From Porticoccaceae bacterium LTM1 (GTDB lineage Bacteria; Pseudomonadota; Gammaproteobacteria; Pseudomonadales; Porticoccaceae): a stretch of 64,000 nucleotides of DNA. The notes under the pieces are model-generated. The model searched no databases and was not told the DNA's origin. It saw nothing but the letters and a program-made list of their open reading frames with translations. Both the position numbers and the translations under genes were made by a program. The stretch lies in assembly GCA_030252795.1 (NCBI GenBank), contig CP127080.1, positions 1,810,501 to 1,874,500 of the forward strand. Reading direction: 5' to 3'. Shown here one piece after another: positions 34,513 to 41,811 of this stretch; position 1 is the first letter of the stretch; the number at the start of each line of letters is the position of its first letter.

Positions 34513-36507
34513 TCAGTGAGCCCGTTTTACAGACTTAAAGAACCAGCTCACTAACAGTACAAATGCAATAACTCCCAGTACCGTCGGAATCCAGTTAATT
34601 CCACCCCACTCAAGTCCTAATCCCGCAGGCTTTTGTGAAGTGATAAACGCGGATGCTGCAATACCAACACCCAGCAAACCTTCGCCACCCACAAAGCCGG
34701 AACCGAGAAGTACACCTTTCTCACGGCGCCCTTCCAACTCTTCACCTTCGCGACTCTTGCGCTCGAAGAAGTGGCGAATCAGGCCACCTACAAGGATCGG
34801 CGTCATGGTAGAAACCGGCAGATACACACCGACGGCAAATGGCAGTGAGGGTATTTTTACCAGTTCACAAATCACTGCAATACCCACACCTACTGCTACC
34901 AGTGTCCAGGGCAGATTTTGATCCAACACCCCATCGATAACCAACTTCATCAGGTTGGCCTGAGGAGCTGGCAACTCTGCCGTACCAAACCCAAATGTTT
35001 CAGCCAGCAATAACACTGAGAGACAGACAAAGGTTGCTGAGGTCAGTACGCCGATAAGCTCGGCAAGCTGTTGGGATTTTGGCGTCGCACCCAACAGATA
35101 ACCACTTTTCAGATCCTGTGAAGTATCACCTGCAATAGATGCTGCAATTGCGACCACACAGCCAACAATCAGGGTTGCTGCTTTGCCAGCAGTATCGGTC
35201 CAGCCGAATGCCAGAAAGATTGATGCGGTTCCCAGCAGAGCGGCAATGGTCATACCACTGGTGGGGTTAGAGGTCACGCCCACCATACCTACAATGCGTG
35301 AGGCCACAGTGACAAAGAAGAACGCAAACAGCGATACACAAAGTGCTGCTGCCAGACGGGTACCAACGCCACCGACATCACCAAACGCCTGTGGAACTAA
35401 AGCCAGCACCAGTACGATGGCCAGAACGCCCCAGCCCACGTATTTGAGAGACAGATCGCGCTTTGTACGTGGTACCTCGGCAATGGTTTCTCCATTGGCT
35501 TTGGCAGTCGCGCGTTCACGCAGCTCTTTACCACCCACCTTGAAGCTTTCGATCATCACTGGGATATTCTTGACCAGCGTAATAATACCTGCCGCCGCTA
35601 CAGCCCCGGCGCCAATATAACGAACGTAGCGGTTCCAGATTTCCTTGGCATCCATATCTGTAACCAGCTTGGTTACTTCAGGGAAAACCGGGGTCTGGCT
35701 GGATGCCCACAGGTAGTCGAGTACCGGGATGATTACCAGCCAGGACAATAAGCCGCCGCCCACCATTATCAGGGCGATGCGCGGCCCAAGAATATAACCC
35801 ACACCAAACAGCGCAGGAGAAAGGTCGATACCCAACTGCGCCTTATTTATGAATGGAATCTTGGCGCTAAGGCTACCTGGAATGATCTTCAACCAGGATG
35901 TCAGGGCTTTAAACAGCATGCCAACACCGATGCCAATAAAGATACTTTTCGCCTTGCCGCCACCGGCTTCATTGGCCACCAGAACTTCCGCACAAGCGGT
36001 ACCTTCCGGATAAGGCAGTTTGCCGTGTTCTCGCTCAATCAAAAACTTGCGCAGCGGAATCATAAACAGAATTCCCAGCAAGCCGCCGCACATCGCCAGA
36101 ATGGTCATCTGCAGCAAGTCCGGAGCAACGCCCCACATAAACAGGGCCGGCAAGGTAAAAATCACCCCACTGGCCACTGAACTGGACGCCGAACCGGTAG
36201 TTTGGGCGATATTGGTTTCCAGAATAGTGCCTGGTCGGCCGTATTTTGCGAGAATCTTGAACACTGCCACCGACATAACCGCCACCGGAATGGAAGTACT
36301 GATGGTCAGGCCAGCCCTAAGGCCCAGATAGGCATTGGCAGCACCAAAGATAATCCCGAACAGAATTCCCAGCCCCAATGATTTGAAAGTGAATTCTGCA
36401 ATGGACTCTTGAGCAGGTACGTAAGGTGGATATTCTTCCCCCGCTTTCAACTCTCGATAGGCTTTGGGGTCTAGCCCCTTGTTATTAGTCAGCGCATCAT
36501 TAGCCAC
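34513..36507 (-). CDS. OPT-family oligopeptide transporter
   Basis: The 664-residue protein has about 15 membrane helices and OPT family features: AANAYLGLRAGLTISTSIP, the TTGSASSSVASGVIFTLPAL segment, LPYPEGTACAEVL (a conserved OPT motif) and GDTSQDLKSGYLLGATPKSQQ. OPT proteins import peptides of three or more residues or metal chelates, so this gene complements the POT carriers. The start is GTG 36507 with AAGGAG 6 bases upstream; the open frame continues upstream but without such a site. Confidence 0.92.
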   Translation of the reverse strand: MANDALTNNKGLDPKAYRELKAGEEYPPYVPAQESIAEFTFKSLGLGILFGIIFGAANAYLGLRAGLTISTSIPVAVMSVAVFKILAKYGRPGTILETNIAQTTGSASSSVASGVIFTLPALFMWGVAPDLLQMTILAMCGGLLGILFMIPLRKFLIEREHGKLPYPEGTACAEVLVANEAGGGKAKSIFIGIGVGMLFKALTSWLKIIPGSLSAKIPFINKAQLGIDLSPALFGVGYILGPRIALIMVGGGLLSWLVIIPVLDYLWASSQTPVFPEVTKLVTDMDAKEIWNRYVRYIGAGAVAAAGIITLVKNIPVMIESFKVGGKELRERATAKANGETIAEVPRTKRDLSLKYVGWGVLAIVLVLALVPQAFGDVGGVGTRLAAALCVSLFAFFFVTVASRIVGMVGVTSNPTSGMTIAALLGTASIFLAFGWTDTAGKAATLIVGCVVAIAASIAGDTSQDLKSGYLLGATPKSQQLAELIGVLTSATFVCLSVLLLAETFGFGTAELPAPQANLMKLVIDGVLDQNLPWTLVAVGVGIAVICELVKIPSLPFAVGVYLPVSTMTPILVGGLIRHFFERKSREGEELEGRREKGVLLGSGFVGGEGLLGVGIAASAFITSQKPAGLGLEWGGINWIPTVLGVIAFVLLVSWFFKSVKRAH

Positions 36508-36599
36508 TGGCTTCTCCTTGTAGATTTTTGACCCGCAAAGCCTAGAGAAACTGACACCAAAAGTCACCCCCGCCAGCTTCATGTACAAAGTAGAGACAT

Positions 36600-36627
36600 A
36601 AAAAAAGCGGGGTCATTACCCCGCTTC
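36600..36627 (-). terminator. Terminator of bfr
   Basis: On the minus strand AAGCGGGGT and ACCCCGCTT form the stem with a short loop, followed by a T run. It starts about 17 bp after the bfr stop codon. Confidence 0.88.
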
Positions 36628-36643
36628 TCAAAAGCTAACCCAT

Positions 36644-37108
36644 TTACATCATCGATTGCTGGTAGTTTTGCATACCAACACGATCGATAAGATCCAGCTG
36701 GGTCTCCAGCCAGTCTACGTGCTCTTCTTCACTTTCCAGAATGCGCTCAAAGACTTCGCGAGATACATAATCGGATACCGATTCACAGTGGGCAATAGCC
36801 TCTCGCAGCAGCGGAATAGCCGCCTGCTCCAGCTTCAGATCGGACTCGATCATTTCCTTGACGTCCTCACCAATCATTAACTTGCCAAGATCCTGCAGGT
36901 TGGGCAGCCCTTCCAGGAACAGAATTCGCTCGATCAGCTGATCGGCGTGCTTCATTTCGTCGATGGACTCTTCGTACTCTTTGGCATTGAGCTTTTCCAG
37001 CCCCCAGTTCTTGTACATACGAGCATGAAGGAAGTACTGGTTGATGGCTGTGAGTTCATTGGTCAGTGCCTGATTGAGGTACTGAATGACCTTGGCATCA
37101 CCTTTCAT
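36644..37108 (-). CDS. bfr: Bacterioferritin
   Basis: The 154-residue protein has every bacterioferritin ligand at the standard position: ferroxidase centre Glu18, Glu51, His54, Glu94, Glu127 and His130, and haem ligand Met52. It forms a 24-subunit shell that oxidises Fe2+ and stores it as mineral in the cytoplasm. AGGAG lies upstream of ATG 37108. It is followed on the promoter side by bfd on the same strand, the usual pairing for iron storage and release. Confidence 0.97.
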   Translation of the reverse strand: MKGDAKVIQYLNQALTNELTAINQYFLHARMYKNWGLEKLNAKEYEESIDEMKHADQLIERILFLEGLPNLQDLGKLMIGEDVKEMIESDLKLEQAAIPLLREAIAHCESVSDYVSREVFERILESEEEHVDWLETQLDLIDRVGMQNYQQSMM

Positions 37109-37249
37109 AACGCGCTCCTGGCTTATTGATTTTTAACTGCGGACAAGAGTGATAATCAGCCGCAAATAGCAGAAATTCCTAGCTTTTTTACGCCAGGACC
37201 AGCAAGGAATATAGCAGAAATGAGCGCCGAGAAAAGCGCTGAAAGGAAA

Positions 37250-37456
37250 TCAGGCGACCGGTTCCCAGATGGCCGGATCTTCCATCGGGCGGTTGGAAAT
37301 GGCTTCGCGAATAACGGTACGGGCGTGCTTGCTGCACTTGCCACATTGGGTTCCCACACCCAGACGCTGACCAACTTCACGCATGGTAGACGCTCCCTGA
37401 TCCACCGCCTGGCGAATCTGGCTATCTGTTACTGCGCGACAAATGCAAACGTACAT
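37250..37456 (-). CDS. bfd: Bacterioferritin-associated ferredoxin Bfd
   Basis: The 68-residue protein has the BFD [2Fe-2S] ligands Cys4, Cys6, Cys38 and Cys41 in MYVCICRAVTD and GTQCGKCSKHAR. Bfd binds bacterioferritin and passes electrons to its haem to release iron. An ATG four codons upstream (37468) is possible, but MYVC is the usual N-terminus. A canonical promoter overlapped by a Fur box lies just upstream, so it should be made under iron starvation. Confidence 0.95.
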   Translation of the reverse strand: MYVCICRAVTDSQIRQAVDQGASTMREVGQRLGVGTQCGKCSKHARTVIREAISNRPMEDPAIWEPVA

Positions 37457-37494
37457 GTGGAATCTCACGAAATATTGCTATCAACCTGATAGAG

Positions 37495-37524
37495 ATTCTA
37501 AATACTAATGAGAATGATTGTCAA
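37495..37524 (-). promoter_or_regulatory. bfd promoter overlapped by a Fur box
   Basis: Minus strand: -35 TTGACA (37524-37519), 18-base spacer, -10 TAGAAT (37500-37495). The 19-bp stretch 37504-37522 matches the Fur consensus GATAATGATAATCATTATC at 14 of 19 positions as aligned by hand, and covers the spacer and part of the -35 box. Fur bound with Fe2+ would block the promoter. Confidence 0.78.
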
Positions 37525-37633
37525 TTAGATTAGTATTTGTATTGAGTGTCCAAACGGGTTCATTTGGTCACGCTGATTGGGTCAGATACCATCAAACGCT
37601 ATACTGCCCTTCTTCTATCAGAATAAGTTTGTG

Positions 37634-38476
37634 ATGAAATACATTGGAGCCCACGTCAGTGCCTCTGGCGGAGTAGAAAACGCCCCGCTCAATGCCCGCA
37701 AAATCGGGGCGACTGCGTTTGCCTTTTTTACCAAGAACCAGCGTCAGTGGCATGCCAAACCTCTAACTCCAGAGTCGATTGAGGCTTTTAAAGCCAATTG
37801 CCAAGACTGTGGCTATGGCCCCAGCCAGATCCTGCCCCATGATAGCTACCTGATTAATCTGGGCCACCCTGAGGCAGCGGGCCTGGAAAAGTCACGAAAC
37901 GCCTTTCTTGATGAAATGCAGCGCTGTGAACAACTCGGGCTGATGTATCTCAACTTTCACCCCGGTAGCCATCTGAGACAACTCTCCGAGAGCGAATGCC
38001 TTAGACGTATAGCTGAATCCATTAATTTAGCTTTGGATAAAACCCAAGGAGTATCGGCAATAATTGAAAATACCGCCGGGCAAGGCAGCAATCTCGGTTT
38101 TCGGTTTGAGCATCTGGCTGAAATCATTGATCAGGTTGAGGATAAGAGCCGAGTTGGAGTCTGTCTGGACACCTGCCACACTTTTGCGGCCGGCTACGAT
38201 TTGCGCACTAAAGCTGATTGCCAAAAAACTTTTGCCGAATTTGAGCGAGTTGTTGGATTCAAATACCTGAAAGGTATGCACCTGAACGGGTCAAAATCCA
38301 CCTTTGGCAGTCGGGTGGATCGTCATCACTGCCTGGGCCAGGGTGAGCTGGGAACTGCTGTATTTGAATTCATGATGCCTGATTCACGATTTGATGATAT
38401 TCCGCTGGTACTGGAAACCATAGATCAAAGTATCTGGCCAGAAGAGATCGAGTTTTTAAAACAATTGGCTGCCTAG
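37634..38476 (+). CDS. nfo: Endonuclease IV (AP endonuclease)
   Basis: The 280-residue TIM-barrel enzyme cuts DNA at abasic sites using three Zn ions. Visible zinc-site motifs are [64 protein letters not shown] and LETID. Size is as in E. coli Nfo (285). ATG 37634 begins [13 protein letters not shown], the family N-terminus. The stop is a TAG inside TAGGGCCTG. Confidence 0.96.
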   Translation: MKYIGAHVSASGGVENAPLNARKIGATAFAFFTKNQRQWHAKPLTPESIEAFKANCQDCGYGPSQILPHDSYLINLGHPEAAGLEKSRNAFLDEMQRCEQLGLMYLNFHPGSHLRQLSESECLRRIAESINLALDKTQGVSAIIENTAGQGSNLGFRFEHLAEIIDQVEDKSRVGVCLDTCHTFAAGYDLRTKADCQKTFAEFERVVGFKYLKGMHLNGSKSTFGSRVDRHHCLGQGELGTAVFEFMMPDSRFDDIPLVLETIDQSIWPEEIEFLKQLAA

Positions 38477-38518
38477 GGCCTGTTGTGTTACGACGCAGTG
38501 ACGAATTTACCCCTACCC

Positions 38519-38560
38519 CGTCATTGCGAATCGCACAGCGATGAAGCAATCCAGTGTCTT
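38519..38560. repeat. Solo REP-like repeat (CGTCATTGCGA...GCAATCCAGTGTCTT)
   Basis: This 42-bp sequence matches, with some substitutions, the right arm of the palindrome at 58112-58153 beyond the GIY-YIG gene and the arms of 57656-57743. Only one arm is present here. It lies in the 100-bp gap between nfo and the convergent yigZ. Confidence 0.8.
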
Positions 38561-38576
38561 TTGTCGCTCTTGACCG

Positions 38577-39179
38577 TCAATCCTCAAATTCCAACTCACA
38601 GCCATTAGCCAGCGCAAATTTTTCAAGTTCATTTTTAGACTCTTCCAGTACTTGCAAGCGAATGGTTACACGGTTGCTGTAGACAACATCCTCAACCGAT
38701 CCTTCATTAACGCCGAGCCAGTGCCGTACAGCTTGCTCGATTGAAAAGTCACAGTGCAGTGTCCCTGCCAGCATCGCACGATGCTCCTGTACCGGCAGCT
38801 CCTCCATAGCCTGCTGCGCAGCAGTTGAATAGGCTCGAACCAGCCCCCCTGCCCCCAATTTGATGCCGCCAAAGTAGCGTGCAACTACCACCATCACATC
38901 ACCAATATCTTTATGCTGCAGCACATTCAGTATTGGCTTTCCGGCTGTACCGGTGGGCTCGCCATCATCACTCATTGCAGCACTTGTAGCAGTAGACGGA
39001 TTGCCCAGCAAATAGGCCCAGCAATGATGCCTCGCATCAGGAAATGCCACCCGCATCTCTTCAAGCAAAGCCATAGCTTCTTCTCGAGTAGAGGCCAAAC
39101 CAGCTCGGGCGATAAAGCGACTTTTTTTAATCTCGTATTCGATCTGAACGGTATCGGCGGGAGTGCGAAATACAGCCAT
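38577..39179 (-). CDS. yigZ: YigZ/IMPACT family protein
   Basis: The 200-residue protein has the IMPACT N-terminal domain (EYEIKKSRFIARAG, HHCWAYLLG, DDGEPTGTAGKPIL, VVVARYFGGIKLGAGGLVRAYS) and a C-terminal EF-G-like domain (~135-200). Members are implicated in translational regulation, but the bacterial function is not settled. ATG 39179 begins the family N-terminus. Confidence 0.93.
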   Translation of the reverse strand: MAVFRTPADTVQIEYEIKKSRFIARAGLASTREEAMALLEEMRVAFPDARHHCWAYLLGNPSTATSAAMSDDGEPTGTAGKPILNVLQHKDIGDVMVVVARYFGGIKLGAGGLVRAYSTAAQQAMEELPVQEHRAMLAGTLHCDFSIEQAVRHWLGVNEGSVEDVVYSNRVTIRLQVLEESKNELEKFALANGCELEFED

Positions 39180-39234
39180 TAAATATTATTTCCAACGGGT
39201 GGTAAGTGATGGCAATCATACACTCTGGGCAAGC

Positions 39235-39921
39235 TCATTGAAAAAATCTCAGCCTGACACTTTCCTGACTGTATAAAATTGAGACAAACAGGTACCAGAG
39301 GCTGACTAAAAGGAATAACCACCACTCCAACGATGATCGAATATATTCTTCATATAGCTCCGGCAACAACAACTGACCAGATACGCTAAGGAAAGCCATA
39401 ATCAAATAGCTCCATAAACAAATAGTCATTGCTTGAAGAGCACCTTCAGCTGTCGAAATCTCACGCTTGAGCCATTTCGTCATCAAAATCTGTGCAGCCA
39501 CAGTAAACCCAACCCCAAACATCACCCCAGCATAACGAAACAAACGATAAACGCGATCCTGCTCGCCCAGTGCCACGCAATACACCACAATAAACAGACA
39601 CCCCAGCACCCCGCATAGCATCATTGATCTTTTTACCGGCGAGTTTGACCAGGAAGTAAGAGTGTTTGGCACTAACAACCAAAACAACGCCCCCATCACC
39701 ATGCCCGGTATTATCAGCCCACGATAAATCAGGGTAATCGGCAATTGCCGGCCGACTTTACTTACCGAAGCACACCCATCCCAATAAGGCACACACCAGG
39801 AAATCAGTTCGCTTTGCGCAGCAACGATAAAGCCAGCGTGTAAAGCCACAAAGGGCAACAGCGCACAGAGCAATGGCAGCCAAAATGCCGCATAAGAATG
39901 GTTATTTTTCATACATCCCAT
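39235..39921 (-). CDS. Hypothetical six-helix membrane protein
   Basis: The 228-residue protein has six predicted membrane helices, a first extracytoplasmic loop with several Cys (ISWCVPYWDGCASVSKVGRQLP) and a conserved-looking YRGLIIPGMVMGALFWLLVP. The loop-then-helix pattern recalls Frag1/DRAM/Sfk1 proteins, but this is a weak impression. A second ATG (39912) may be the real start. Confidence 0.65.
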   Translation of the reverse strand: MGCMKNNHSYAAFWLPLLCALLPFVALHAGFIVAAQSELISWCVPYWDGCASVSKVGRQLPITLIYRGLIIPGMVMGALFWLLVPNTLTSWSNSPVKRSMMLCGVLGCLFIVVYCVALGEQDRVYRLFRYAGVMFGVGFTVAAQILMTKWLKREISTAEGALQAMTICLWSYLIMAFLSVSGQLLLPELYEEYIRSSLEWWLFLLVSLWYLFVSILYSQESVRLRFFQ

Positions 39922-40012
39922 ATTAGCAGTCGAATAACTGGTGAAGGTAATCTGTCTAAGAATCGCGTAAGCTTGTGCCCCTTAGTAACCGCTGCAAATA
40001 GAGCTGGCTGAT

Positions 40013-40549
40013 ATGGCAATTAGTGCCACCATTTTCAAAGCGACACTGCAAATCTCCGATATGGATCGCAACTACTATGCGAGCCACCACCTCACTATTG
40101 CCCGCCACCCCTCGGAGACCGACGAACGTATGATGGTGCGACTGGCAGCCTTTGCATTTCACGCCAGTGAGCAGCTGGAGTTTTGCAAAGGGTTGAGCAC
40201 CGAACACGAGGCGGCATTGTGGGAAAAGAACCTGGTAGGTGATATCGAGCACTGGATTGATGTGGGACTACCGGATGAAGACCGAATTCGCAAAGCACAC
40301 AATCAGGCTGATAAGGTAACTGTATACGCCTACGGCGAACGCACTGCCCCAATCTGGTGGGACGGCATCAAAAACAAAGTCAGCCGGTTTGACAATTTAT
40401 CGGTTTTTTACCTGGATCCTGAGTGTTGCGATGCCCTTTGCGATCTGGTGGAACGTACCATGCAATTTCAGGCAACGATTCAGGATGGCGAGCTATGGCT
40501 TAATAGCAACAAGGGCAACGTCACCATCACCCCGGAACGCTGGAAGTAG
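40013..40549 (+). CDS. yaeQ: YaeQ family protein
   Basis: The 178-residue protein matches YaeQ, with IFKATLQISDMDRNYY, HHLTIARHPSETDERMMVRLAAFA and GDIEHWIDVGLPDEDRIRKA. YaeQ has a PD-(D/E)XK nuclease-like fold; its cellular role is not established. ATG 40013 begins the family N-terminus. Confidence 0.92.
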   Translation: MAISATIFKATLQISDMDRNYYASHHLTIARHPSETDERMMVRLAAFAFHASEQLEFCKGLSTEHEAALWEKNLVGDIEHWIDVGLPDEDRIRKAHNQADKVTVYAYGERTAPIWWDGIKNKVSRFDNLSVFYLDPECCDALCDLVERTMQFQATIQDGELWLNSNKGNVTITPERWK

Positions 40550-40563
40550 CTGAATCCTGCTTT

Positions 40564-41526
40564 CTAGGACCTGCCAGGACTGTTTTTCCGGCTAAAGTCC
40601 GGAGCTGCACTCATATCGGCAGGCTGAATCTTTGGTGGATGGCGACGATCACCCAGTTCACTGACCAGCATGCCGGCAATAATCAAAGCTGCTCCCAACC
40701 AACCATACCCTCCCATCCGTTCACCCAGAATTATGGCAGCGGCAAAATGGGCGAACATAGGTTCTGCAGCAAAGATAAGCCCTACCTGATAGGGTTCCAA
40801 CAGTCGCTGAGATGCGGTTTGCGCCCAAAATGCCAGCGCAGTTGCTAACGTACCGGACACCAGTACCGTTGACCATACAATAGGTTGTTGAATCGCCTCT
40901 AGTGTCGCCTCACCGACCGGCTCAAAGATAATCGCTGCGATGAGACTGTACAGACTCACCGCCGCCATCTGTAATGCACAGAGCGGTATTAATGGAAACG
41001 TTTTGGCCACTCGCCCTGTCGCCAGAATATGCAAGGCGTAACAAAAAGCACATATAAGCACCAGGGTATCCCCCTGGTTAAACGTCAGATGCTCACCGAC
41101 CGTAATAAAATATATTCCTGCAGTAGCACCGATTACACCTAGCCACGCGATGGGTTTAATCACAGCACGAAAAAGTATCAATCCCAAAATAGGCACCAGC
41201 GGAACACTCAGGCCGGTAATAAACCCTGTATTTGATACAGAGGTGTACTGTAACCCCATGGTTTGAAAGGCAAAACTGGCAAACATAATCAGGCCAAGTC
41301 CGGCACTGACAAACAGTAATTTTGACGATATCTTCAGTCCCGCTGCTTCGGGGTCGATCCGGCACAGTGGCCACAGGCACAGCGCTGCCACAGCAAATCG
41401 CAAAGTGTGAAAGCTGTGAACAGGCAAGTGCTCAATGGTCTGATCCACGAGTACAAACATCAATCCCCAGATAGCACATACAAATATCAGTAGTGCTACC
41501 GCCCGGGGTGGAGAACTCAGCGTCAT
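40564..41526 (-). CDS. DMT-superfamily transporter with two EamA domains
   Basis: The 320-residue protein has ten predicted membrane helices in two EamA repeats (residues ~8-140 and ~150-285), with the early CAIWGLMFVLVDQTIEHLP segment and ILGERMGGYGWLGAALIIAGM at the end of the second repeat. Members usually export amino acids or other metabolites; the substrate cannot be read from sequence. It converges with yaeQ. Confidence 0.88.
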   Translation of the reverse strand: MTLSSPPRAVALLIFVCAIWGLMFVLVDQTIEHLPVHSFHTLRFAVAALCLWPLCRIDPEAAGLKISSKLLFVSAGLGLIMFASFAFQTMGLQYTSVSNTGFITGLSVPLVPILGLILFRAVIKPIAWLGVIGATAGIYFITVGEHLTFNQGDTLVLICAFCYALHILATGRVAKTFPLIPLCALQMAAVSLYSLIAAIIFEPVGEATLEAIQQPIVWSTVLVSGTLATALAFWAQTASQRLLEPYQVGLIFAAEPMFAHFAAAIILGERMGGYGWLGAALIIAGMLVSELGDRRHPPKIQPADMSAAPDFSRKNSPGRS

Positions 41527-41640
41527 TATTCGCCTTCAATCAATTTGTGTTGGCTTAAATCGTTGAGCGTGGATTGTACAATAGAATCTAAATCCTAAAG
41601 CAATCATTTTCCCTTATGAGGGGTCATAACAGGAAGATTC

Positions 41641-41811
41641 ATGCGCGGATTAGCTGAAAAAGGAAGCTTACTAACTTACATATTTCTGGAGTGGCTTTTG
41701 CAGATTGCTGATACAGCAACCATTAAAGACCCCTCAAAGAGAATAAATATGGCGATAGAGATTCTGATAGCAGAGCCCCTACCGCCAAACTCAATTAGAA
41801 CCGACCTCTAA
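41641..41811 (+). CDS. Possible 56-residue peptide overlapping the TonB receptor 3' end
   Basis: A frame from ATG 41641 to TAA 41811, with AGGAAG 5 bases before the start, overlaps the last 17 bp of the receptor gene on the other strand. The product (MRGLAEKGSLLTYIFLEWLL...) has one hydrophobic stretch. I know no family and it may be chance. Otherwise the interval 41527-41794 holds nothing I can identify. Confidence 0.2.
   Translation: MRGLAEKGSLLTYIFLEWLLQIADTATIKDPSKRINMAIEILIAEPLPPNSIRTDL

Noticed and set aside
35183-35620. 145-codon frame on the plus strand
   Set aside because: Antisense shadow of the OPT gene, rich in Thr/Pro/Ala as expected for such shadows.
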